Below are positions 25,419 to 34,937 of a stretch of DNA of 40,277 bases, piece after piece. A model generated the notes under the pieces. The model saw only the letters and a program-made list of their open reading frames with translations, searched no databases and was not told the DNA's origin. Source of the DNA: Tannerella sp. GTDB lineage: Bacteria > Bacteroidota > Bacteroidia > Bacteroidales > Tannerellaceae. A program made the position numbers and the translations under genes. Positions within the stretch are counted from its first letter, which is position 1; each line of letters begins with the position of its first letter. Location: positions 1-40,277 of the forward strand of contig JAITVY010000069.1 of assembly GCA_031285565.1 (NCBI GenBank). The letters are read 5' to 3'.

Positions 25419-26350
25419 ATTAAATCACCCAACAGTTGAATATCCTCAATACGATACGGTGTTTGCTGATAAACATAATAATTCAGCCAGTTCATGAAAA
25501 GCAGGTTCGCATGTCCACGCCAACGTACTACCGGAGATTTTGCCGGATCGTCGTCTTTATAATAATTTGCCGGAACGGCAATAGGCAATCCTTTATTTAC
25601 GTCACGCACATATTCATTATGAAGCGTATCAGGAGCATATTCGGAATGACCTGTAATAAAGAATTCACGCCCTCCACGCGCCATAGCCATGTATACACCA
25701 GACTCATCACTCTCGGAAAGCAGTGTCAACTGAGGCACTTTCAAAATATCTTCACGACGAATTTCAGTATGCCGGCTGTGGGGAACATAAAATTCATCAT
25801 CAAACCCCCGGAATATGGGTTGAAACGGATCATTCATCGTATGCTTAAATATTCCGAACATCTTATCCGGCAAATCATACTTAGGGACATCATAAAAATG
25901 ATAAAGTCCGGCCTGCGCCGCCCAACAGATATATAGTGTAGACGTAACATGTTTCCGTCCCCAATCAAAAATTTCTTTTAATTCTTCCCAATACGTTACA
26001 TCTTCGAATGGTAATTGCTCTACCGGCGCTCCGGTTACAATCATCCCGTCATAATATTGATCTCTGATCTCATCAAAATCACGATAGAATGTCTGCATAT
26101 GTTCTATAGGCGTATTTTTGGGAGAATGTCCTTTAATTTTCATCAAATCAAGTTCCACCTGTAATGATGAGTTACTCAATAAACGCACCAGATCTGTCTC
26201 TGTGGTTATTTTTAAAGGCATCAGGTTCAAAACCACTACCCGGAGCGGACGAATATCCTGTTCCGCGGCACGTAACGAATCCATCACAAAGATATGTTCC
26301 TCCTTCAGTAATTCGACTGCAGGTAGATTTTTCGGTAAATTTAAAGGCAT
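25415..26350 (-). CDS. metAA: Homoserine O-acyltransferase, probably acetyl-specific
   Basis: A 311-residue enzyme of the MetA family, activating homoserine for methionine synthesis. The triad is intact: C142 in [10 protein letters not shown]235 and E237 in TGHSEY. K47 sits in the [11 protein letters not shown] segment. Residue 111 is glutamate ([10 protein letters not shown]). In characterised MetA enzymes Glu at 111 gives acetyl-CoA use and Gly gives succinyl-CoA use, so homoserine O-acetyltransferase is the better name. It lies 23 bp after the VOC gene and overlaps the U32 gene by 4 bp, suggesting one operon. Confidence 0.95.
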   Translation of the reverse strand: MPLNLPKNLPAVELLKEEHIFVMDSLRAAEQDIRPLRVVVLNLMPLKITTETDLVRLLSNSSLQVELDLMKIKGHSPKNTPIEHMQTFYRDFDEIRDQYYDGMIVTGAPVEQLPFEDVTYWEELKEIFDWGRKHVTSTLYICWAAQAGLYHFYDVPKYDLPDKMFGIFKHTMNDPFQPIFRGFDDEFYVPHSRHTEIRREDILKVPQLTLLSESDESGVYMAMARGGREFFITGHSEYAPDTLHNEYVRDVNKGLPIAVPANYYKDDDPAKSPVVRWRGHANLLFMNWLNYYVYQQTPYRIEDIQLLGDLI

Positions 26351-26373
26351 TTCTACTTAAACTTCTAAAGTAT

Positions 26374-26751
26374 TCAACGTTGTACAATCTGCAATAAGTT
26401 TCCTTCCGGATCTGTAAAGTTTCGGATACGTCCGCCACCCACAGCTTCAAATTCGGCTCCTTCCCAGGCAACGCCATGACGGTCTAATGCTGCCATTGCA
26501 GCATCCATATCACTGACACGCAATGCCAGATGCGACCAACCAGGCGTACAGGTGGTACGATCCGGACGGAGATTTTCGTCTTTAGGCATTACTTCGATGA
26601 ATGTGCCGTCGGGAGCTTTAATAATATAAATTGGTTTTTCCGTACTAAAAAATACTTCATACCCCAATACTTCGCAATACCATTTACTTAACGCCACCAC
26701 GTCATCGGCTGCAATAGCCGGATGGTCAATTCCTAAAAATACATTTTTCAT
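26374..26751 (-). CDS. VOC (glyoxalase/bleomycin-resistance) family protein
   Basis: A 125-residue protein with two beta-alpha-beta-beta-beta modules. The first runs from GIDHPAIAADDVVALSKWYC with H9 as a likely metal ligand to FIEVMP; the second from WSHLALRVSDMDAAMAAL to DPEGNLLQIVQ, with H and E as further ligands. VOC proteins include lyases, isomerases and dioxygenases, and nothing here fixes the reaction. It is on the same strand as metA, 23 bp upstream. Confidence 0.85.
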   Translation of the reverse strand: MKNVFLGIDHPAIAADDVVALSKWYCEVLGYEVFFSTEKPIYIIKAPDGTFIEVMPKDENLRPDRTTCTPGWSHLALRVSDMDAAMAALDRHGVAWEGAEFEAVGGGRIRNFTDPEGNLLQIVQR

Positions 26752-26801
26752 ACGGTTTTTTATTTTTTATATAAACTTGTTCCTTTTACCTTTCAACTAT
26801 T

Positions 26802-27398
26802 TCAATTTAATAGTTCATCTATTTTCGCACACATTTCCGCAAACTCTTCTTCATTGTACAAACGAGTAAGCATGACAATCCTGCCTTCAGGATTAATAAT
26901 AACATTTCGTGTAATACCGGCTTTTCGGTCTGCATATAAAGCAAAAATATCAGCACCCGGATCAAGTCCCATCGGATACGTTACCCCGGTTTGCTCTGCA
27001 AATTTCTGCACGGTTTCTATAGGCTCATCCCGGTCAATCCCCAATAAATAGAAATTCGGTTTATCTTTATGCTTTTTCCAGATATCACTTTCTATGAACG
27101 GCATTTCTTTCCGGCAGACACCGCACCAACTGGCTGTAAACTGCAACATAACAACTTTTCCACGCAAATCTGAAAGTTTAACTGTTTCGCCCGATATGGT
27201 TTGCAATGTAAAATCGGGAGCCATATCTCCCACTTTAACAAGATATCCCCTGTCATCAACCCCAGCCGAATCAGGAACTTCTACAGATTCCTGTTTTTCA
27301 TCAACTGACGATTCATTGTTATTTTCAGCCTTTTTGTCTACACAAGAAAACGAAAACATGATTAAGGCTGTTAATAAAAGAAAATTCCTGATATTCAT
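26802..27398 (-). CDS. TlpA-like thioredoxin-fold lipoprotein
   Basis: A 198-residue lipoprotein counted from the ATG at 27398, which gives a proper signal and lipobox ending at C19 (FSFSC). An in-frame ATG at 27431 would put 11 odd residues before it. A serine- and glutamate-rich linker follows. The thioredoxin-like domain begins at about 57 (VGDMAPDFTLQTISGETVKL) and has the active site W91-C92-G-V-C95. The cis-proline region reads TYPMGLDPG. Such proteins reduce or carry disulfides in the periplasm, for example in cytochrome maturation or oxidative defence. A TATCTTTG -7 element lies about 30 bases upstream. Confidence 0.9.
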   Translation of the reverse strand: MNIRNFLLLTALIMFSFSCVDKKAENNNESSVDEKQESVEVPDSAGVDDRGYLVKVGDMAPDFTLQTISGETVKLSDLRGKVVMLQFTASWCGVCRKEMPFIESDIWKKHKDKPNFYLLGIDRDEPIETVQKFAEQTGVTYPMGLDPGADIFALYADRKAGITRNVIINPEGRIVMLTRLYNEEEFAEMCAKIDELLN

Positions 27399-27428
27399 AA
27401 TTTCTGCTAAGCTTTGTTGATTGAAATG

Positions 27429-27436
27429 CAAAGATA
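27429..27436 (-). promoter_or_regulatory. Promoter -7 element for the TlpA-like gene
   Basis: On the minus strand this reads TATCTTTG, matching TAnnTTTG exactly, 30 bases before the chosen ATG. No clear TTTG is seen at the -33 distance. It supports the start at 27398 over 27431, since that ATG would lie inside the element. Confidence 0.5.
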
Positions 27437-27480
27437 AAAAAAGCCAGGCAGTTTTGAAGAGTAATTATAATTAAATGAAG

Positions 27481-27510
27481 TTGTTTTTATAATAAGGATG
27501 ATTAACTTTG
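27481..27510 (+). promoter_or_regulatory. Promoter of the DUF4197 lipoprotein gene
   Basis: TTG at 27481-27483 and TAACTTTG at 27503-27510 are 19 bases apart, the Bacteroidetes arrangement. The downstream ATG at 27537 is 26 bases further, which supports that start over an in-frame ATG at 27498 lying inside the promoter. Confidence 0.65.
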
Positions 27511-27536
27511 CATTTACCAAAACAAACAACAACAAT

Positions 27537-28286
27537 ATGTCAAAATTATTTCCACTATCAGTCCTGTTTTTAATACTGATTACAGGTTGTAAATTCAAAC
27601 AATCAGAGAGTATCAAAGCTGAAATACCAACTGAAGAAGAAAAAGTTGAAGCTATCAAAGAAATGCTGAAAGCAGGTTTGGATAAAGCCGTGAAGATACT
27701 CAGTACCGAAGATGGGTTCCTAAACAATGATTCCTTAAAGATAACATTACCCGCAGAAGCTCAGCAACTTGTTGAAACTGTTAAAAAACTACCCCAGGGA
27801 AATGAACTTATCAATAATGCACTCACCCAAATCAATCAGGTAGCAGGAAGTTCTATTGACGCTATCGCCCCTGTTATTAATGCTGCTATTGATAGTATGT
27901 CGGTCGAAGAAGCCAACCAGATTCTTCTGGCAGATAGCGCTGCAGCAACCGCTTACCTGGAAAAAATAGCCCGTGCACCTTTACAGGTAGCTTGTGAACC
28001 CATCATTTTACAATCGTTGGATAAAAAGGTCTTTGCCGATATAACAGCCAGAAATACATGGAGTACGCTTGCTGATAATTATAATAAAATAGCAGAATCG
28101 AAAGTCGGAAAACTTGCTGATCTGCAACCTGCCGAAGTTGCTTTGGACGAGTTTGTTACCGAAAAAATTCTGGATGCGGTTTTTTACCTGATAGCAAAAG
28201 AAGAGATGAATATCCGCAAACATCCGGGCGCCCGGATCAGTAAATCGCTAGCGAAATCATTTGGATGGATTGACGAAAACAAATAA
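27537..28286 (+). CDS. DUF4197 family lipoprotein
   Basis: A 249-residue lipoprotein. Counting from 27537 gives a signal peptide and lipobox LITGC (C18); an in-frame ATG at 27498 would spoil this and overlap the promoter. The mature part is helical and fits DUF4197: EAIKEMLKAGLDKAVKILST followed by DGFLNNDSLKITLP, later VEEANQILLADSAAATAYLE, and at the end LDAVFYLIAKEEMNIRKHP. The family occurs in the envelope of many Gram-negative bacteria and its role is unknown. It converges on the TetR gene, with 17 bp between stop codons. Confidence 0.9.
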   Translation: MSKLFPLSVLFLILITGCKFKQSESIKAEIPTEEEKVEAIKEMLKAGLDKAVKILSTEDGFLNNDSLKITLPAEAQQLVETVKKLPQGNELINNALTQINQVAGSSIDAIAPVINAAIDSMSVEEANQILLADSAAATAYLEKIARAPLQVACEPIILQSLDKKVFADITARNTWSTLADNYNKIAESKVGKLADLQPAEVALDEFVTEKILDAVFYLIAKEEMNIRKHPGARISKSLAKSFGWIDENK

Positions 28287-28303
28287 ATATGTATCCGGAA
28301 TAC

Positions 28304-28939
28304 TCACTTTTCATCACTAAATAACAAGACCTTCATTTGCTTTTTTACATATTTTTTCCATTCGGAAAGAAACGGGATAAAATTGGCCTCATCTTTCAGG
28401 AAGAGTTTAATAAGTATATTTTTGGATAAAAAAGGAGACACCATTTGACTAAAAAAGGAAAGAAAAATAATAGATGAAGGTATATCTTTAATTTTGCCTT
28501 CATTGATTTCATTTTTAATCAGTTTTTCCAGGATCTGCAGGTATTTATCAAAATAAAGCCTCTCCATCACTGACATCAAATAATCAGGATCACGCTGGAT
28601 TTCACTAAGTATAAACTGCGGCAAATAAGGATTATCTATATAAATCGACATATATTCGTCCGTTATCCGGTCAACCTTTTCTTCAAACGAAATACTTTCA
28701 ACAGAGATCAATTCTATTTTGGGTATAAATGACTGCATCAACTGGGCAAACACTGATTCAAAAAGGATATCTTTTGTACGGTAATAATAGTGCAGCGTAG
28801 GCCTGTTTATACCTACTGCCGCAGCAATATCACTCATATTTGTCTTTTTGTACCCATTCTTGGCAAACAGTACTTTAGCTGTTTCAAGAATCTGAGACTC
28901 CAGTTTTTCGTTTTCTTTGCTTTTATTTGTATGATTCAT
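28304..28939 (-). CDS. TetR/AcrR family transcriptional regulator
   Basis: A 211-residue repressor-type protein. The N-terminal helix-turn-helix covers about 17-62 (ILETAKVLFAKNGYKKTNMS, DIAAAVGINRPTLHYYYRTK). The rest is a helical ligand-binding domain with a TetR_C-like pattern; the ligand is unknown. It starts 3 bp after the end of the giant activase gene upstream, so the two are cotranscribed. The palindromes at 33251-33278 in front of the operon are its likely operator, which would make the operon self-regulated. An acyl-CoA or fatty-acid ligand would suit the partner gene. Confidence 0.9.
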   Translation of the reverse strand: MNHTNKSKENEKLESQILETAKVLFAKNGYKKTNMSDIAAAVGINRPTLHYYYRTKDILFESVFAQLMQSFIPKIELISVESISFEEKVDRITDEYMSIYIDNPYLPQFILSEIQRDPDYLMSVMERLYFDKYLQILEKLIKNEINEGKIKDIPSSIIFLSFFSQMVSPFLSKNILIKLFLKDEANFIPFLSEWKKYVKKQMKVLLFSDEK

Positions 28940-28942
28940 CTA

Positions 28943-31900
28943 CTAACTTATTAAAAAATGAAGCCTGTTCTGTAAATTCACCTCTGCCATTCCGCCATCA
29001 ATATCCAGGTAAAGCAAACTGATATCCGGATAAAAACTCTTTAACCGTTTTTCAATCCCTTTAGCCACAATATGATTAGCGATGCAACCGAAAGGTTGTA
29101 TACAAACAATCCGTTTGATACCATGATGCGAATATGTTGCCACCTCTGCCGCAATCGTCCATCCTTCGCCAAATTGATTGGATAGGTCTAATATTTCCGA
29201 AGCATATTTAGCCTTCACATAAATAGATTCATTGGCCTGATAAAAACGGAATTTTTTCATAAGTCCATCTACCTTGCTGATTCGTACATTCATATACTTC
29301 CAGAATAAAGGATTAAGGAAAGTCTTCAGTATGCTCCGTTTTACACCATTTTTATCATTAACTTCGGAATTGACAAAATATTGCATCAAAAAGTCAATAA
29401 TCGGTGGTGTGACGACTTCCATTCCTTTTTCACGCAACCATTGTGTAATATAGGCCTGCCCATAATTATTGTATTTCACATAGATCTCCCCGATCAGGCC
29501 CACTTTCGAGAATTCCTGCTCATGAACTGCTATCTGATTAAAATCGCCTACAGCCTGGTTGAGTAATTGCAGCAACATTTTATAATCATTAGCCTCAATA
29601 GCTTCAATCCCCCTTTCGACATAAAAATCGAATAATTGTTGTGTGGCGCCTTTCTTCTTTTCACGGATTATGGTTGCGCTATACATTTGTTGCAAAGCAT
29701 CCCCATATAGCACTGCATAAACAATTATTCCCGCAAGTTTCATGATGGGAAACTTAAATGCCTGCTGTTCATTCTGGTAAACACTTCCGGTAGAAAGAAC
29801 AATTACCGGTACAGATTCAAAACCAGCATTGGCCAGGCCGGCTTTAATTTGTGAAACATAATTGGTAGCCCGGCATTGCCCTCCTGTTTGTGTAATCCCC
29901 ATAACTACATTATCGAGATCGTAGTCTCCTGATTGTAATGCAGTAATCATATCCCCAAGGATAAGAGTCGACGGATAACAGACCTCATTATGACCATATT
30001 TTAGTCCGGCTTCGGCCGAGGCTTTGGATGACTTTGGCAAATTTACAATGTCGTATCCGGCCAATTTTCCAATAGCCGGTACAAAAGGCGATATAAAATC
30101 TGCAAACCAGGGTATAAGAATAGACTTCCGGCGGTCGTTTTCCGAGTAGACTGTCGGGTAAGCCTTAAAATGAGTCTCCCCGGATTTAGAATCTGTATTT
30201 TTGTTGGTGACTTTCAATGACTCGATTAACGAACGCAAACGTAAACGAACTGATCCCGGACTGGCTATTTCATCAATACGTATGATGGTATGATTCTTCC
30301 CCGACTGCTTCAGGATTTCCGTTATTTCGTCCATAAAAAAAGAATCCGGGCCGCAACCAAAAGAATTCAGCTGTATCAACTGTACATTTTCCGGCAACCT
30401 CGCAACCTCCATTGCTGCCTGCACCACACGATTAGGATATGACCATTGCGAAACAATATTCAGGTTCAAAAAACCATTATTCTCTGTAGTACAGAAAATA
30501 TCGTCCGTCAGAACTGTTGCTCCCAAATCAGAAAGAATCTGTCCTATCTTTTGGTGTACCAGCGGATCCGTATGATAAGGCCGTCCGGCAACAATAAAGA
30601 CCAGTTCATGCTTATCAATCGCTTCATGAAGCAACCGGCTTTGCTTTTCACCTAACAGCTTCTTTGTATTATGAAGTTCTTCCTGTGCTTTTTTAAATGA
30701 CTGGTTAAACACCTGTTTTGTTACACCTAAGGCGGCCACATATTTGTAACAGGCTTTCTTCAAAGCTTTATAATCACCGAAAGTAATGACAGGCTTATCA
30801 AAGGGAATACCATAATTTGCCGCCGGATCAATCGAGCTCCGTATTACATCGGGGTAACCGCTGACTACAGGACAATTATAAGAATTACATGAACTCTTAA
30901 AATCCTTCTCTTCTTTAGGAATTATCGGATAAAATATCCGGTCAACCCCCTGCTCTATCAATGAGAGGATATGACCATGTGCCAGTTTCGCCGGAAAACA
31001 AATATTGTCCGACATTACACTGCCGACCCCCCTTTGGTATAGTGAAGGAGTTGATTCGGGAGATAAAGCAACCTCAAATCCACATTCCGTGAAAAGAGTA
31101 TGCCAAAAAGGGAAATCCTCGAATATATTTAGCACACGGGGAATACCGATTTTTATTCCTGCCTGCTTTTTCTCCACAACTTGTTCATTCCGTTGGAATA
31201 TCAGGTTTGATTTGAGTTCAAAAGCATTTATGCCTTTTTCGGGCATAGTAGCTTTGTTGTAAAAAACTTTTTCACATTTATTGCCTGCATAACAAATATT
31301 GCCGTTTTCAAATTTAAACCGGAGTACCGAACATGTATTTGTACATCCTTTACACTGGACTTCTTTTGTCTGGATATGTTTTGCATCCGGCAAAGATTGT
31401 TCCCCGGTGAAAGCAGTTTGGAATGAAGTTGAAAGCCACCTTTTCTTTGCATACAACGCTGCGCCCAAAGCGCCCATTAATTCAGGATGGTCTGTTGAAC
31501 TAACGGATTTTCCGGACAAAAGTTCCAGTGCCCTGTAAACAGCATCATTACGAAACGTACCTCCCTGTACAACAATATGGTTGCCCAGTTTATTAAGTGT
31601 TGAAATTTTAAGCACTTTAAACAGGCAGTTTTTCACTACCGAGTATGCCAATCCGGCTGCAATATCACCTAACCCGGCATTCTGACGTAATGACTGTTTC
31701 ACTTTAGAATTCATGAAAACAGTGCAGCGTGAGCCCAAATCAGCCGGATATACAGCCATACATGCTTTTTCCGTAAAATCAGGCAAACGAAGATTCATAG
31801 TCGAAGCAAAATTTTGCAGGAAAGAACCACATCCCGATGAACATGCTTCGTTCAGCTCTATACTGGAAATAACCCCTTTATTTGTAAAAATAGATTTTAT

Positions 31901-33199
31901 ATCCTGTCCGCCGATATCCAGCACAAAAGTAACATCCGGGTCAACATACTGTGCACCCGACAAATGCGCCATGGTCTCTACAATCCCAAAATCAAGGTTT
32001 AATGCAGATTTCACCAGGTCTTCGCCATATCCGGTTGCCGTTGAACCGATAAACCGGAATGCTACACCTTTATCGGCGGCTTCTTTATAAAATCCCTGCA
32101 ATCCTTCAATCACCTTTTTCAACGGATTACCTTCATTCGGAGCATAAAAAGTATATAATATCCGTTCATCCTCATCCATTACCAGGATTTTAGTAGTGGT
32201 AGAACCGGAATCTATACCTAAAAAGCAATTCACTTCTTTTGTTTCACCCAGTGTAGCCCGCTTCAATGATTTTATTTTCCGGTTCTTCTTCCATTCGGAA
32301 TAATCCGTTGCATTTTTAAACAGGACAGGCAATGTATTTTTTTCTTTCGAATCATTTTTCTCTGCTAATTGGAGTAATAATGTATCCGGATCCTGCACAC
32401 TACTATCTTCCCTGCAACATAAAGCGCATCCCCATGCCGGAAAATATTCACTATTTTCAGGAAGAATAAAGTTTTCGTTATCAACATTCAGTATTTTCCG
32501 GAACGATTCCCGTAGAGATGGAATGAATGTTAACGGGCCACCTATGCATAAAATTCCGGATGAAATTTTATATCCCCTGGCAAGCGATGTAATGCTTTGC
32601 AATGCCACCGTATGGAGTATTGACATTGAAATATCAGGGATAGGGACATTACGGCTTATTAAATTCTGAACATCCGTCTTAGCAAAAACCCCACAACGCG
32701 AAGCGACAGGATATATTTTTTCAGACTTCACTGCCTGATTACTCAACTCATCTACTGAAATATTCATCAGGTCGGCCATCTGATCGATAAAAGCCCCTGT
32801 ACCTCCGGCACAACTACCGTTCATCCGGATATCCGGCTGCCTGCCATCCTGAAAAAAGACCATTTTTGAATCTTCACCACCCAGATCGATCATCACATGT
32901 GTCTCCGGATATATTTTATTTATTACTTCTACAGAAGCAACAACCTCCTGAACAAAAGGAATCCCTGTCCGCTCCGAAATCCCCATTCCGGCAGATCCGG
33001 TTATATTCATACGGAATGACTTATCCGGAAACTTACTTTTAATATTCTTTATTTCCTCTATAAAAGCTCCGTTAATATCCGCCTTGTGACGCTTATACAC
33101 TTTATATAAAGCAGCACATTCCGCGTCCAACACAACCATCTTCAATGTAGTAGACCCTACATCGATGCCAACATTGTATATACTCTTAGAATCTTTCAT
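28943..33199 (-). CDS. Giant acyl-CoA dehydratase activase fusion (HgdC/BadF-type)
   Basis: A 1418-residue protein counted from the ATG at 33199, which has AAGGAG nine bases upstream; an in-frame ATG at 33238 is less likely. Two ASKHA-type ATPase domains lie in tandem: the first near 9-265 (YNVGIDVGSTTLKMVV, GSCAGGTGAF, ASRCGVFAKTD) and the second near 323-590 (CFLGIDSGSTTTKILV, EACSSGCGSFLQNF, GSRCTVF). Each has the two cysteines that bind the bridging [4Fe-4S] cluster. A cysteine-rich ribbon follows near 615 (CKGCTNTC), then a DUF2229 region and an HgdB-like dehydratase part. Related activases feed electrons with ATP to 2-hydroxyacyl-CoA dehydratases or benzoyl-CoA reductases. The physiological substrate of these long fusions is not known. 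Confidence 0.92.
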   Translation of the reverse strand: MKDSKSIYNVGIDVGSTTLKMVVLDAECAALYKVYKRHKADINGAFIEEIKNIKSKFPDKSFRMNITGSAGMGISERTGIPFVQEVVASVEVINKIYPETHVMIDLGGEDSKMVFFQDGRQPDIRMNGSCAGGTGAFIDQMADLMNISVDELSNQAVKSEKIYPVASRCGVFAKTDVQNLISRNVPIPDISMSILHTVALQSITSLARGYKISSGILCIGGPLTFIPSLRESFRKILNVDNENFILPENSEYFPAWGCALCCREDSSVQDPDTLLLQLAEKNDSKEKNTLPVLFKNATDYSEWKKNRKIKSLKRATLGETKEVNCFLGIDSGSTTTKILVMDEDERILYTFYAPNEGNPLKKVIEGLQGFYKEAADKGVAFRFIGSTATGYGEDLVKSALNLDFGIVETMAHLSGAQYVDPDVTFVLDIGGQDIKSIFTNKGVISSIELNEACSSGCGSFLQNFASTMNLRLPDFTEKACMAVYPADLGSRCTVFMNSKVKQSLRQNAGLGDIAAGLAYSVVKNCLFKVLKISTLNKLGNHIVVQGGTFRNDAVYRALELLSGKSVSSTDHPELMGALGAALYAKKRWLSTSFQTAFTGEQSLPDAKHIQTKEVQCKGCTNTCSVLRFKFENGNICYAGNKCEKVFYNKATMPEKGINAFELKSNLIFQRNEQVVEKKQAGIKIGIPRVLNIFEDFPFWHTLFTECGFEVALSPESTPSLYQRGVGSVMSDNICFPAKLAHGHILSLIEQGVDRIFYPIIPKEEKDFKSSCNSYNCPVVSGYPDVIRSSIDPAANYGIPFDKPVITFGDYKALKKACYKYVAALGVTKQVFNQSFKKAQEELHNTKKLLGEKQSRLLHEAIDKHELVFIVAGRPYHTDPLVHQKIGQILSDLGATVLTDDIFCTTENNGFLNLNIVSQWSYPNRVVQAAMEVARLPENVQLIQLNSFGCGPDSFFMDEITEILKQSGKNHTIIRIDEIASPGSVRLRLRSLIESLKVTNKNTDSKSGETHFKAYPTVYSENDRRKSILIPWFADFISPFVPAIGKLAGYDIVNLPKSSKASAEAGLKYGHNEVCYPSTLILGDMITALQSGDYDLDNVVMGITQTGGQCRATNYVSQIKAGLANAGFESVPVIVLSTGSVYQNEQQAFKFPIMKLAGIIVYAVLYGDALQQMYSATIIREKKKGATQQLFDFYVERGIEAIEANDYKMLLQLLNQAVGDFNQIAVHEQEFSKVGLIGEIYVKYNNYGQAYITQWLREKGMEVVTPPIIDFLMQYFVNSEVNDKNGVKRSILKTFLNPLFWKYMNVRISKVDGLMKKFRFYQANESIYVKAKYASEILDLSNQFGEGWTIAAEVATYSHHGIKRIVCIQPFGCIANHIVAKGIEKRLKSFYPDISLLYLDIDGGMAEVNLQNRLHFLIS

Positions 33200-33250
33200 T
33201 GCAATTATCTCCTTATCGATAAATACATTACGTTCCACTTTCGGGCAATC

Positions 33251-33278
33251 TGACTAAATAGTCTGACTACCTTGTCAG
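33251..33278. promoter_or_regulatory. Likely TetR operator
   Basis: Two adjoining palindromes: GACTA-AA-TAGTC (33252-33263) and CTGAC-TACCTT-GTCAG (33263-33278), with TCTGACTA occurring twice. They lie just downstream of a minus-strand -7 element, where a repressor would block initiation, and in front of an operon that contains a TetR gene. Confidence 0.6.
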
Positions 33279-33281
33279 GTG

Positions 33282-33289
33282 CAAAGGTA
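33282..33289 (-). promoter_or_regulatory. Promoter -7 element of the activase-TetR operon
   Basis: On the minus strand it reads TACCTTTG, an exact TAnnTTTG. The expected -33 region is T-rich without a clear TTTG. The operator palindromes start within 10 bases downstream. Confidence 0.55.
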
Positions 33290-33509
33290 AAACGTTCTTT
33301 TTAATAAAAAAATTGCATCCACACATATTTTCTTATAAAATGTTACCTTTGTTCCCCGATTAAATGAAACACATTTTAATTCAATATTCGACATTCAATA
33401 TTTAAAATTTAAATTCTTGATCAAATGCCTTTTTCAATTTTGAATATTGAATCTTAAATCTTGAATTACCTTTATGCGACTTTAGTGTAAAAAAATAAAA
33501 TATCATCAT
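33290..33509. other. Intergenic region between divergent operons
   Basis: AT-rich. TACCTTTG at 33344-33351 fits a plus-strand -7 element, but no well-spaced -33 is seen. ATTCAATATT (33393-33402) and AATATTGAAT (33443-33452) form an inverted repeat. TACCTTTA at about 33468 is another weak -7 candidate for the aminotransferase gene. Confidence 0.4.
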
Positions 33510-34826
33510 ATGAATAACAAAACCCCGATAGATTATCAAACAGCAAAGAAAGTGATTGCCGGTTATGGACTTTCTGATTTCGGTAAAGCTACCATACGCG
33601 AAGTTGTGGCTATATCCACACAATTAGAACAAGAAACAAATACCGAATTCATCCATATGGAAATGGGAGTTCCGGGTTTAAAGCCTGTCCAGATAGGTGT
33701 CGATGCAGAAATTAAAGCTTTACAAAACGGGATTGCCGCCATTTATCCGAATATTAACGGGATGCAAGAATTAAAAGACGAAGCATCGCGCTTTATCAAA
33801 GCATTCATTAACATAGATCTTGCACCTGAAGGATGTGTTCCTGTTACCGGATCGATGCAAGGAACCTATGCCTCGTTTCTGACATGCGGGCAATGTGATG
33901 AAAATAAAGATACGATTTTATTTATTGACCCCGGTTTTCCGGTACAAAAACAGCAAATCACAGTAATGGGATATAAATATGCATCCTTTGATGTATATGA
34001 ACACAGGGGAGATAAATTACATGCTATCTTAGAAACATTCCTCTCAAAAGGGAATATTGCGGCCATCGTTTATTCTAACCCCAACAACCCGGCCTGGTTT
34101 TGTCTGACAGACAGCGAATTGAAAACAATTGGCGAAATTGCTACGCAATATGATACCATCGTAATCGAAGACCTTGCTTATTTTGCCATGGATTTCCGGA
34201 AAGAATTAGGTATGCCTTTTCAGCCTCCTTATCAACCCAGTGTAGCCAATTATACGGATTACTATATTTTACAGATTTCGGGTTCAAAAGCATTTAGTTA
34301 TGCAGGTCAACGCATTGGTGTAGCTGCTATTTCCAACAAGTTATATCATCGTGCTTATCCGGGATTGACAAAACGTTATGGTGGGGGCACATTCGGAACG
34401 GTTTACATTCACCGGGTCCTATACGCACTTTCTTCCGGAACCAGCCATTCTGCACAATTTGCGTTAGCAGCTATGTTTAAAGCAGCATCTGATGGGACAT
34501 TCGATTTCGTAAATGAGACGAAAGAGTACGGACGCCGTGCAGCCCGGCTTAAAGAAATATTCCTGCGTCATGGCTTCAAAATTGTTTATGACCTTGATTT
34601 AGATGAGCCTATTGCCGATGGGTTTTATTTCACAATCGCTTATCCGAGAATGACCGGCAGCCAATTAATGGTAGAACTTATTTATTACGGGATTAGCGCA
34701 ATCTCTTTAAGCACAACCGACAGTAATCAGGAAGGCTTGCGAGCTTGTACATCTTTCATCAAGCCGCATCAATATGACCTGTTGGACAAACGATTAGCAC
34801 TATTCGAAAAGAATCATACAGCATAA
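33510..34826 (+). CDS. PLP-dependent aminotransferase, class I/II
   Basis: A 438-residue fold-type I aminotransferase. The Schiff-base lysine is K260 in QISGSKAFSYAGQR. The cofactor pocket is visible in SNPNNPAW (190-197) and in EDLAYF with D221. The protein ends with the small-domain segment (EEGL-type LRACTSFIKPHQ). It is nearest in style to aspartate/aromatic or valine-pyruvate type aminotransferases, but the amino acid substrate cannot be told. It is a single gene running away from the activase operon and followed by yqgE 111 bp later. Confidence 0.9.
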   Translation: MNNKTPIDYQTAKKVIAGYGLSDFGKATIREVVAISTQLEQETNTEFIHMEMGVPGLKPVQIGVDAEIKALQNGIAAIYPNINGMQELKDEASRFIKAFINIDLAPEGCVPVTGSMQGTYASFLTCGQCDENKDTILFIDPGFPVQKQQITVMGYKYASFDVYEHRGDKLHAILETFLSKGNIAAIVYSNPNNPAWFCLTDSELKTIGEIATQYDTIVIEDLAYFAMDFRKELGMPFQPPYQPSVANYTDYYILQISGSKAFSYAGQRIGVAAISNKLYHRAYPGLTKRYGGGTFGTVYIHRVLYALSSGTSHSAQFALAAMFKAASDGTFDFVNETKEYGRRAARLKEIFLRHGFKIVYDLDLDEPIADGFYFTIAYPRMTGSQLMVELIYYGISAISLSTTDSNQEGLRACTSFIKPHQYDLLDKRLALFEKNHTA

Positions 34827-34937
34827 ACCCGTGCCCTTTCATTAGTTATTTTTAACAAATATTACAGTAGTTATATTTGGGTGTTTATTGTATTTCATTT
34901 ATATTGTAGCCAAATTAAAACCTAAAACAGGAAGTAA

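Noticed and set aside
25436..25936. 166-codon plus-strand reading frame
   Set aside because: It lies opposite metA, whose catalytic residues are all intact; no recognisable motif.
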